This document shows, one piece after another, positions 11,200 through 21,296 of a stretch of DNA of 64,000 bases (within the stretch, counting starts at the first letter, position 1; the number at the start of each line of letters is the position of its first letter). Made by a program: the position numbers and the translations under genes. Below the pieces are notes generated by a model, which did not search any database, was not told where the DNA came from, and saw nothing but the letters and a program-made list of their open reading frames with translations. Origin of the DNA: Laetiporus sulphureus 93-53 (Eukaryota > Basidiomycota > Agaricomycetes > Polyporales > Laetiporaceae); the NCBI RefSeq assembly GCF_001632365.1, contig NW_024468576.1, positions 62,001-126,000 of the forward strand, given 5' to 3'.

Positions 11200-12383
11200 A
11201 TGCCGGCCACGAAATACGTGAAGCTGAACACTGGCGCTTTGATGCCCACGCTTGGGCTCGGTACGTCTTCATGTCCGTCTCAAATAGTAGTTGTATGACT
11301 GAGACAAAACGGTTTTGGTTAGGGACGTGGAAGTCTGCACCGGGGCTCGTCGAGAAGGCCGTTGAGATTGCGCTCAAAGATGGCTACAGGCACATTGACA
11401 CTGCTACAGCATACGGCGAGTGCCCAGCCTGTCTCTAAGTTCGGGTGAAGGGCTTACCAGTCTCCTGAGCTTAGCCAACGAGAAGGAAGTTGGTATCGGT
11501 ATCAAAGCGTCGGGCGTGCGTCGTGAGGAAATCTTCCTAACGACCAAGCTCGCAAACTCCAACCATAGAGACCCTGAGAAGGCTCTCGAGTACTCCCTCA
11601 CGCAGCTCGACACGCCTTACCTTGACCTTTGTATGGCACCGTGTCAATAGATCAGGAGTTGCACGGATCGCTCATCATTTTCCGTGACTGCAGGGCTAAT
11701 GCATTGGCCATGCCCGATGAAGGACGGCAAACCCGACCACGAGGTCTCCTGGATCGATACGTGGAAGAAGATGGAGAAGATCTACAAGGCGCACCCGGAC
11801 AAGGTCAGGGCCATCGGCGTGTCGAACGTGTCGCTGAAGTACATGGAGGATCTGCTCAAAGTCGCAGATGTGGTTCCTGCAGTGAATCAGATCGAGAGCC
11901 ACCCGTGCGTTTCTTGACGTGAATCGGCTGGATTGGCATACTGATGCCGAAGATATTGCAGGTCCTGCAAGCAGGAAGAGCTCACACAGTACTGCTGGTC
12001 AAAGGGCATATCGATAACGGCATACTCGCCCCTAGGCTCGGATAACGCGCCGCTCGCGGCGAACTCCGTCATCCAAGAAATTGCTACCGCTCACGGCGTC
12101 GCCCCGTCTACCGTCCTGATTTCATTCCATGCAAACAGACCCGGTGTTACTGGTACGCTCATCCACATGATTTGCTGTTCAGAATGCTCATGAGTGAATA
12201 CACGTTGCAGTGGTCCCTAAGTCAGTGACGCCCGAGCGCATCCTCGCAAATGCAAAGATCATCGACCTTACGGACGAGGACATGCAGCGTCTAAACGATA
12301 TTGAGAAGACTAACTTCCATCGCCAGGGAATGCCTTTCTGGACTGGATATAAGTCGATAGGCTTCCCGGATTTGGAGGACTGA
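11200..12383 (+). CDS. Aldo/keto reductase (NADPH-dependent, AKR family)
   Basis: The protein starts [20 protein letters not shown] and continues [18 protein letters not shown] and [12 protein letters not shown], so the family's catalytic Asp and Tyr are both present. The catalytic Lys is in EEIFLTTKL and the His in LMHWPCPM. Cofactor-end motifs follow: [25 protein letters not shown] and [10 protein letters not shown]. It ends [14 protein letters not shown]. This is the (beta/alpha)8 fold that reduces aldehydes or ketones such as glycerol, xylose or methylglyoxal; the sequence does not settle which. Introns fall after GLGL, TATAY, TPYLDL, IESHP and in GVTV. The intron at 11416-11474 is only frame-compatible with a GC donor (gcgagt) and acceptor ttag, giving TAYANEKEVG. 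A TATA box sits 90 bp upstream. Confidence 0.9.
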
Positions 12384-12930
12384 CTATCTCGCGGAGAGCG
12401 TCGTTCTGTAGGATACCGCCTCTAGCCATGGTCGAGCCAAATTGGGTACTTTGGTACAGAAGATGACTGCATTGTACGTTCTTGAAGCATGAGTGTACCA
12501 TTGAAACCCTAACTGATACGCCTATGATATGTTATCAAGCCCGAGCTCAATGCAGCGATTTGAGGCGCGTAGCCATCGAAGAACGTGTATTTCCAGTTTC
12601 TTTAACGATGATCGATGACGTTCAAAGTCCATGTTCGCTTTTCATGTGTAATGTCCAAGCTGAAGCTTTCGACGCGTCGAGGGTGACCCTTTGTAGGAGG
12701 CGGGCGTCTGTTTAGCGCGTCGCGGTCACGAGACCGTGTACGCATGGGGGCGAGATAATCATGATCTTGCCGCCGCCTTCCTGCTCCGGCGAACTCTAGC
12801 TACTTAGCCTCAGTCTTCCTCGCTGCAACATCCAATTGAGCCAAAGGATAGCTAGCTAATTTGCGTTTTCTCAATCTGCTGCATAATAAGTACACTAAGG
12901 TTTTGAACGTCCGGTGCTGTTCTGCGCGGG
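12384..12930. other. Intergenic region, promoter of the sorting nexin gene
   Basis: About 550 bp between the reductase stop and the sorting nexin start. No open frame of interest and no clear TATA box. It presumably holds the 3' UTR of one gene and the promoter of the next. Confidence 0.4.
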
Positions 12931-15701
12931 ATGTCTGAACCCGTGGTCCCTCCTTCAATGTCCTCGGACGCGGCGATAGCAAAGCCCGCTTTCCTGCTTC
13001 CCACTCCACAATCTCTGGCTCGCCCGCAGACACATATAGACACGGAGTTTGACTCTGGCGTCAACAGCTCTGCGGCGTGGACAGGCTCCCTATCTCTGCA
13101 GTCTGAGAATGCCACTCGCAACGGTGCTGCTCCCAAGCTCAAGTCTCTCTCCGATGAAGAGCCGGATGATAGCGATGAGGAGGAGGAGGATTACGGGCCA
13201 GGCTGTCCCGCACGCGCGCTCTTTGTCTTTGATGGCAAGCCGGAGTTTAGGGAGCTGACGTGCGTCGCCCCGGGCGATGAGCTGGAGGTGCTAAAGGAAG
13301 ATGTGGGTGATGGCTGGAGTCTCGTGAAGATTGTCAAGTGCAGGGAAGAGCGCGAGCAGGGGCATGAAGGAGAGATTGGGCTCCTGCCCCACACATTTTA
13401 CACTGTGAATTCCGCGTTCTGTTTGTTAGAGGTGTGCTAGCAGAATCTCATGTCGTGTGGCTTCTATGTCCATCTCTAGTTCACCGCAGATTTCGCTCGT
13501 CTTCCTGGATATGCGGTGCCTTTGTCGCATACTCGGACGCGGAGCAGAAAGGAAGCCTCAGGATCTTCCATCACGCCACGAGGATCGCCTTCGCAAGGGT
13601 CTCAGGCATTACCGTTGGTTCCGCAAACAACAGGCGAGTGGTTCCCCAGTTTTCGGAGGAGCCTTTTAGGAGGCAGGAGTCTCAACCGGTTCTCAAGTTT
13701 CGTCACGAGCGGCGCAGAGGAATGGGTGTTGCAAGGCACAGGCGAGGAGGAAACGACACTGCCATTCAGGCATGGCAGAGAAGCCTCAGAGCAAAGCATC
13801 AACGAAGATGACATCGGACAACCACAAAGGTCAGGAGAGACAGAGAGGCACTTCGTCGACGCAGGCCCTGCATGGAAGAGCAAGATCCCCGCGTTCCGCG
13901 TCTTGGTGCATTCTCCCTCGAAGAGGAGCTCAGTGCTCACAGGGCCATTCACGATATACACGCTGACGTCCTTGTTCGAGCCAGAGCACTCGACCCACTT
14001 CCGCTCCGCCTCCATGCTTGCTGCGGACGATGACGAGGAGGACGACACACCGGACGCGCCGACTAGCATCACCGTTCAGCGACGGTTCTCGCACTTTGTT
14101 GTGCTGCATACAGCGCTAACGCGGGGGCTGCCTGGGATCGCCCTGCCTCCCCTGCCCGAGAAGCAGTATGCCGGCCGGTTCAATGATGAGTTCGTCGAGG
14201 CGAGGCGAGGGGACCTCGAACGATACATCAATCGTGTCGTGCGGCACCCGATCGCTCGGTACGCGGAGGTGCTGACGTTCTTCCTTGGTTGCGAGAGCGA
14301 GGCGGTGCGTGCATGTTAGCCCCAGCATTCTACGAGGTCATGGAATGTGTCGTGCAGGAGTGGAAAAAACAGCTGCCGCGCTATCTCGCGCTGCCTCCCA
14401 AGGGGCCCACATTCTACGCGCAGATCTACCATCCTGCATTTAACGTTGATGCGGAGGATGCCTCGGAGGCCGTTGAGAGATTCGTGCAGCATACACGGGC
14501 GGTCGGGAAGGGCGTGCAGTGGCTGAGAGGCATCTTTGGTAAGGTCCGTGAAGCGAGAGTAGGTGAGAGAAACCTTCCTGGTGGGAGGATTGCTGCTCAT
14601 TGGTTCGTAGAGATGTCGAAGGCCGAACGACTACTCTCCTACTCGCTACTTTCGCTCATCACATCAAAACCCCTCGCGTCGGCGTCCAGTGCGAGCGATG
14701 ACGAGAGTGACGAGCAGGATAGCTCGAAGTGCAAGGGACACATGAATGAAGACGGTGCCTGGTGTTGGCGCGAGAATTGCACAGGTGAGATGCACAATTT
14801 TGGATACATGAGACGCTGCTGACCGTGTGGAAGAATGTCTGAGGTTGACAAAGGCGATGCAGAAGACGGCGGAATCGCTGCAGAGCGTGGCTGACATGTA
14901 CGATGACCATGTGAGTGGCGGCAGGCGTTCCTTGTTATGTGTTGATTCTCCACCACCTGACATCTGTGCGAATGTCAAGGCACGGAGGACGCAGTTAGCT
15001 ACCCACGAGGCATTGAAGAATGTATCACATCCAGACACCATTCATGCGGTGAGCTACGAAATAACCGCAACGATTGCTATTCGACTCAGCGCATGTCACA
15101 GGCAGTAATCGACACCCATCAATCTACCCTATCCAGATACCAGGAGGCGATACAAGAGGGCAAGGCGAGACTTCTTTTGGTTCTGAGAAAAGACGAGGAC
15201 TGATGCTGACTGATGGCATGCAGGAAGATGAAGAAATGGCGGCACGCTGCGAGACCGTGCTCAACACCACGATGGCAGAAATGGACATCTACCACATGCA
15301 GAAGGTGGAGGACTTCCAGACGCTAGCAAAGGACCACCTGGACGGAGAGATCGCACTCTACGAACAGGTCAGCCGCAGCGGTCTTTCGAGAGAGAAGAAA
15401 AGATCAATTTATCAACGTTGTACCCTTTATGCAGATCCTCACGCGCCTCCGCGCTGCCCGAGCGGCCTTCGACGAGCCACAATATAGCGCGCTCAGCCGG
15501 TCACCGCGACAATCGTCGCGCTACGAGCGCGAGCTGGAGCACCCCCGCCTCGCGCCGTCGCCGCTTCCGCAACCGTGCCCGCACGTGTTTGACTCGGCTC
15601 CGATCAGGCCAGTCAGCGTGGCGATACAGGAGGGAGTGGGGATGCTTCTTGGCGGCGCGAATACGGCTGCGAGGGGGAGCATCCTTGGAAAGCTGTGGTA
15701 G
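12931..15701 (+). CDS. Sorting nexin of SNX9 type (SH3-PX-BAR)
   Basis: Exon 1 begins MSEPVVPPSMSSDAAIAKPA and, after an acidic linker, carries an SH3 domain: ARALFVFDGKPEFRELTC, GDELEVLKEDVGDGWSLVK, and EIGLLPHTFYT. Exon 2 has a Ser-rich linker and then a PX domain: ITVQRRFSHFVVLHTALTRG, the IALPPLPEKQYAGRF basic/proline loop and FVEARRGDLERYINRVVRHP. The following exons encode a helical BAR-type region, including VEDFQTLAKDHLDGEIALYE. The protein ends NTAARGSILGKLW. Family members bind phosphoinositides and curve membranes in endocytosis and endosomal sorting; the SH3 domain recruits dynamin or WASP-type partners. About seven introns are required, and the exon joins in the BAR part are my best guess. 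A degenerate copy of the exon 2 region lies near 54.04-54.36 kb. Confidence 0.85.
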
Positions 15702-15850
15702 GGTGGCGGAGAAGGACGTATGGTCTCACGACATTGTTGACTACGATCTTGTGCTATTTTGTACCCACATCGGTTACTGTATTACAATGTCTTTCTATTG
15801 TTTATCCTACGCATGTTTGCGATCCGAGTCTGAACCTGCGCGTGACAAAT

Positions 15851-15894
15851 ACGCGTGACACGGACGCGAGTAGTCACAGTGTTACGCGACGCGT
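15851..15894 (+). promoter_or_regulatory. Two MluI cell-cycle boxes (ACGCGT) in the PRI1 promoter
   Basis: ACGCGT occurs at 15851-15856 and again at 15889-15894, which is 146 and 108 bp upstream of the PRI1 start codon. In yeasts this hexamer is the MBF binding site and switches on DNA replication genes, including primase, at G1/S. Two copies spaced 38 bp apart in the promoter of a primase gene strongly suggest the same control here, but that is an inference by analogy. Confidence 0.65.
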
Positions 15895-15996
15895 TTCGCA
15901 TGTGGCACTGGTGGCGGCGGCGGCGAGAGCCTTCCTCGACTCTATGTACACCGTCCACGACCCTTTCCTCCGCTTTACTCTGCCACCACTTGCTCT

Positions 15997-17466
15997 ATGT
16001 CGATCCACAATGAGTCTGAGCCAGTGACCCCGGAGATCATGCTGGCGTTCTATAAACGTCTATACCCATTCAAGTCGATTTTCGCCTGGCTTAACCATGA
16101 ACACGTCCCTCGAAACCTCTTCACGCATCGAGAATTCGCCTTTACACTCCAGGGAGACGTCTATTTACGCTACAACTCGTTCGATAATGCAGATGGCCTG
16201 AAGAAGCAAGTCTGTACTCTGAACCCCACGCGTTTCGAGATCGGGCCAGTCTACAGTGCAAGGGTATGCGCTTATGCTCTGCTATGTGAGCAGCTCTGAC
16301 GTAAGACAGCCCAAAGACAAAAAGACCGTGCGCCCTTCAAACTTCACCCCTCAGCTCCGCGAACTCGTTTTCGACATAGACATGACCGACTACGACACCA
16401 TCCGAACTTGCTGCTCCGGCGCGGACATCTGCAAGCGGTGTTGGGGGTTCATCGCGGCAGCCGTACACGTCCTGGACGAGTCCATCCGCGACCAATTTGG
16501 ATACAGGCATCTGCTGTGGGTTTATTCCGGCCGACGTGGTATTCATTTGTGGATATCCGACAGAGAGGCGATGGAGTTGACGGACGAGCAGCGGAGGGCG
16601 CTTGTGGGGTGTTTGACGGTGATTCAGGGAGGGAAGGACATGCACAAGAAGGTGAATGTCCGTCAGAGTGCTCGAGCGGTGCTTCCCCCGTCAATCAAGT
16701 GAGTCGTCTTGGGACTGTGCGTAGCGTAGCTATGGTCTGATTGGACGTGCAGGGCGACCGTTGATCCTCTCGCCTCGATGTTTGGCGATCTCATCCTCGA
16801 GGACCAAAACTGCTTCGCATCGGAAGAGGGCTGGGAAGCTCTCCTTCATCTCATCCCGGACAAGTCTGTCGTGGAGACACTACGCAGACGATGGAGTGAT
16901 GGCCCTGAGCGTTCGTCCTACGATAAATGGGATGATCTCAAGAACGAGGCTCGCAAAATCGAGAAGGGCACTCCTCGGCGTGTGAGTCAGTAACCGACTA
17001 CATCATACGGAGGAACTGACACCGCGCCTCGCAGATTGCACTGCAAAACGCGATGGAGGACATCATCCTGCAGTACACATATCCTCGTCTCGATGCCGAG
17101 GTCTCAAAGCACAGGAACCATCTGCTCAAGGCGCCCTTCTGCGTGCACCCAAAAACGGGCCGCGTCTGCGTGCCTGTGGACCCCGAGACCATCGACAAGT
17201 TCAACCCAGAGCGGGTACCGACGGTGAGCCAGTTGCTCCGAGAGCTCGACGAGCTTGTGCCTGAAGAGGGCGCCGAGCATCATTCCGGTACGTGATGGAC
17301 TGCGAGAGCCGTCACTTTGCTGATCGCCTCTGCGGCAGACTGGCAGAGGACTTCGTTGAAGCCGTATGTCGATATGCTGGACGGACACGTCGCGGCGTTG
17401 ATGGAGGTGACTAGGCAGGTCAAGCGAGAAGGTCAGGGCCAGCGGCTGCCTGTGGAGGTTTGGTGA
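15997..17466 (+). CDS. PRI1: DNA primase catalytic (small) subunit
   Basis: The protein starts MSIHNESEPVTPEIMLAFYK and continues with LFTHREFAFTLQGDVYLRY. The catalytic metal-binding motif is LVFDIDMTDYD, followed by the zinc knuckle region TCCSGADICKRCWGF. Other conserved blocks are LLWVYSGRRGIHLWISD, LEDQNCFASEEGW, the third-carboxylate block YPRLDAEVSKHRNHLLKAPF, and HPKTGRVCVPVDPE. It ends EGQGQRLPVEVW. Family members synthesise the RNA primers for the polymerase alpha-primase complex. Four introns of normal size are evident: one interrupts the region after GPVYSAR, the others follow PPSIK, GTPRR and EEGAEHHS. Length and motif order match eukaryotic PRIM1. The gene follows the sorting nexin on the same strand, with only 295 bp between them, and a relic copy sits near 53.6-54.0 kb. 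Confidence 0.95.
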
Positions 17467-17579
17467 ACACTCTGGTGATGGAAGCAATGGGGTCGGGTTT
17501 ATTTTTTGGAGCCGTCATCTTCCCTTGCACTGCATATTGCAGTTGTGCTGTCACCACTTGTAGCGAGATTCTCATTGGC

Positions 17580-17760
17580 GAAGTTCGAGACGCATGTTTG
17601 GTGCCACGTCCTTGCAGTGCCAGATGTTGTTATTTCAAAATCATTCGTCAGGACCTGTGCGCGGTACAGATGTTGTTATTTTATCCATTGGCTTCGTCAG
17701 TATTGCAAGCTCAGCGGTCGGAAGAAGCAAGACATTGTGGCGAAGGGCGGCCGCGAAGTA
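17580..17760 (+). repeat. Dispersed repeat, copy A
   Basis: A segment downstream of PRI1 matches, in opposite orientation, the sequence at about 63.12-63.24 kb. The best-matching blocks are gatgttgttatttcaaaatc (17624-17643) and gcggtcggaagaagcaagac (17714-17733), with gapped similarity between them. The first 14 bases also recur about 45 bp further on. The nature of the element is unknown; no terminal repeats are visible. Confidence 0.6.
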
Positions 17761-17880
17761 TTCATGCCCACGTGAGCATGCGTATGCGTATGATGGCCTC
17801 AGGCTCTGAGCGCAACTTTCTCTCAACCGAGGAGCGTCATTCCAGCTTCACTATATCCCGGACATCGCAGGATACTAAGA

Positions 17881-19171
17881 ATGATGTCTAAGTCTGACTG
17901 CTTTCCCTCAAGAAATGTGCTTGCCAGCATAGCGGCACCTATGGTCAATCAAAGCGATCTCCCTTTCCGGAAGCTTGTTCGAGGCTACGATGCTACCCTG
18001 GTTTACACCCAAATGCTTCTCCCAGAGAGACTGCTTGACGATCAGGAATATTTGGACTTCCATCTGCGAGGTCTCGGCGGTCCGGAAGATAGACCTGTTG
18101 TGGTGCAGCTTTGTGGAAACGATCCGGAAACGGTGGTGAAAGCTGCCCGGAAGATGCAGGTACATTGTGACGCAATAGGTGTGCTTTTTGCCAGGATCCA
18201 CGGAAGACCCGAGCCTATAAGAGTTCAAGCTGTGCAGATCTTAATCTCGGCTGTCCTCAGGAAGCAGCGCGAGATGCCCATTACGGGGCATATTTGTTAG
18301 GCCAGAAGGATTGGCCTCTTGTCGAGAGTATCGGTGAGTCGCTCGTTGAATCAATTTGTGATTTCAGATTAATGTGGTCGCTGCTCAGTATCCTCAATGT
18401 CACACTCGCTGATTGTTCCTGTTTCTGCCAAATTGCGCCTTTGTCAGCCAGCTTCCGCTACTCTAGATCTTGCCCAGCGGCTCGAGAACGTAGGTGCATC
18501 TTGGATAACTCTCCATGCCCGGACTGTCTCTGCACGACGGAGACGACAGGGGGCAGCCGATCTAGAGCAGGTGAAGAGGCTCAAGGAGAACTTGACGACA
18601 CCTGTGGTCAGCAATGGCAATGTGCGACTCTGGAAAGACGTAGAAGCCAATCGTGCAGTGACTGGAGCGGATGGCATGATGGTCGGCGAGACGTTGCTCG
18701 GGAACCCTTGGTAAGGCAGAGAGCCTTCGTACATGTGTTCTGTCTTTCCACTGATGGTCACTGTCTGGACAGTCTTTTCGCAAACGTCCTCCCTGATCCC
18801 GTCGACATATCGCGAGAATATCTCGACTTATGCAGGGAGGATCCAGGTACAGCGACCATTGAAACGGTGCGAACTCACGTTAGGCACTTCATCGATCATC
18901 AATGGTCCGTCCAATCCGCTTCTCTGTTCCTGAAGTATCTCACTTTGGAAATCCTGAATAGTAGTCGGAGACCATGGTTCAACAAGTTCCGCGCTGAATT
19001 GACTCAATGCGAATCACTGGACGATATCGAGTACACGCTGCGGAAGGTGCAACGGTGGCGGGGCTTTTCTCCTTCCGCTGCAGATCCTGCCGCGGAGGCT
19101 GAGGAATGCGAAGAGGAACATGAGAAAACACTGGACGACGTTCTTGATGCGATTGCCCTTCTCAGGAATTG
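17881..19171 (+). CDS. tRNA-dihydrouridine synthase (Dus1-like)
   Basis: The N-terminal TIM barrel begins NVLASIAAPMVNQSDLPFRK (FMN phosphate region), followed by VYTQMLLPERLL and RPVVVQLCGNDPETVVKAA. Across a 59-nt intron comes DAIDLNLGCPQEAARDAHYG, which contains the catalytic Cys in NLGCP. Next are ASWITLHARTVSARRRRQG, TTPVVSNGNVR (FMN binding) and GADGMMVGETLLGNP. The C-terminal helical tRNA-recognition part includes LFLKYLTLEILNSSRRPWF and ends DVLDAIALLRN. The enzyme reduces specific uridines in the tRNA D-loop with NADPH. NLGCPQ followed by HYGAYL fits the Dus1 group better than Dus4, but I cannot separate them with certainty. Two adjacent ATGs open the frame; the first is used here. 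Copy A of the dispersed repeat lies just upstream. Confidence 0.88.
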
Positions 19172-21296
19172 AATGCCTCCGAACGCTTAATCCCGTTTCT
19201 CTCTTGCGCGATGTATGTGCCTTCGCTTCAGTTCACTGCTTCAAATGCGCGGACTTGGCTCGGTGGTATTCATGCTTCCGTTTACGCGAAAACCTCCTGG
19301 TTAAAGGTCCGCACGTACGGTCGCTGCCTCAATGTACTGTTCTTCTCGTGAGCTGGCATCCGTTGTTCTTTCCACTCGGGATCTGACAGTGCACGCTTTC
19401 GGACCAAAGCCCACTCACTGCTTCCGCACTCTATCATGATTGGTGGTTTTTATACAATCGTCCCTAGCATGTTCGCATAGCGTTTGTGGTGGCGTTCGAA
19501 TTGCTCAACTATCCCAGCCTTTCACGTCGCTGATCATTGCAGTAGCTGCGCACTGTCGATGCCTATTCAACGTATCATAAGTCTGCAAGACACCAACGCA
19601 AAGGTGCCCTCTCACTCATCGGCCCGTGCTATTGCAGCCGCTGCGGACGTTTACTTAGCGACGACCAACCGCCTCCCCTGATCGTCGCTCATCAGCCCGC
19701 TATACATTGTGCGGCAGCATCGCTCCGAGACCACCACGCAGCTATCTCGCGAACTTTTTCTCACACGTTTGCAGTTCTCGAGCTTCGCGTTCGCGACGCC
19801 TCACGCTATTGCATATTCCGACAAAGCCGCTGTATCCCATCCAACTCAGCGAACGAGAGGCGCGGAGGACCTGGGCCCACGTCAAGGTCCAATCATTGCA
19901 TACCGGACTATCGGAGGACGGCCTTCCTTGATGAATTGAACCATATCTCGTCTGTAAAGCTTGATCACTCGCCTGCAGCTGCGGGCTGCACTTGTAACAT
20001 AGCCGACATGCAACACGCATGTTGCATGTCTCGCTCGTACGGCTGGACGGGTCGAGGTGCTTCGCGAAGTTCCATTGGCCTCGAAGCGAAATCACTGCCC
20101 AGGCTTATCTTTTGCTCTGGCGAATCAGTGTGCTGATTGGATCTCAAGGATGGGGACATCCGTCCTATCTTCACCGTCAATAACGTGGGTCCAGAAAGAG
20201 ATTATGGCAAGTCCGCGTGTTTCGGCTAGCTCAGCATAACGTATCACAACGGAGGCCTCCATTCAATGCAACAACGCGCTAACAGAGGCGGCTTCACACC
20301 CTTGGAGGATCATGCGTTGCAAACAGTGTTCTTTTGATAGTCGCAGAAAGCCATTGACATCGCCGGAACATGCGTTAGTACGGTTCAATTCGCGCTGCTA
20401 CTGCTCTCACGCGCACTGTCTGACATACAAGAGATCCCAGGCGAATTCCCACCCCAGACCCTCGCAGGATCGTCCAATCAAAAGCTACGGGGAACTCCCG
20501 TGTGATGGGCCGACCGCTCCCAGGAGCCGCCCACATCTTCAGGGCACAAACCTCAATGCCTGATATGCTCACGGCGCTACGCCTGACCTTCTGTTCTCGA
20601 CGCCGCGTCCAGCACGTCCGCGGGCGCGTACCTGTCAGAAGCCCGACCGGCCAGGTATCCGCACCGTCTCCCTATCGCTGGACCGTGCACCTTCTGTCGT
20701 ATCTATATCTCCGAGCGAGCATGACGCTCGCATATGAGATGCGATAGCCTTTGCGTTCCCAGCGGCTGTGACCTGTGCTATGATCTATGGGAGCGTTCCC
20801 ACGGCATGCTTCCGCTGGCCATTGGCCGAGCTAACCCCTGACGGAGGTGCGATCTTTCAGTGCATGGAACGAGCCATGAGTGGTGTCGCTCTGCATAATG
20901 GTATTCGTCCGAAATTCATGGCTTTCGGCGTGAGAATGGAGAGCGTAGAGCAGAGAAATACTAATACTTCAAATGCGATACAGTCTTCTTATCGGAGTGT
21001 GTTCTATGAGCAGAAGTCGCTACCCCAGCAGGGACCCAGTGGAGAATATGCAGCAGTCATGAACTCCATTTTAATACCGCAAAAAATAATTGTGTTCGAG
21101 TCAAATGCAGTCCCATAAATCGAAAAGAGAGACTCGGCGAGAGTAGTGTGTGCGGGCCATCAGCCGCAACGGGATCGACATCTGCGAGATGTTTTGGAAC
21201 TCCGATCTCGCTTCCGGACACCAACAAACAGATCCTGACGCAACCTCTTTCCTGCACTCGTCGTTGCCGCCTGCTTTACAACATTGTTAAGCCGTT
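19172..21296. other. Gene-free region
   Basis: About 2.1 kb without a recognisable gene. Several open frames of 60-120 codons exist on both strands, but none shows family resemblance or coherent splicing. I see no repeats or transposon ends. Confidence 0.45.
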
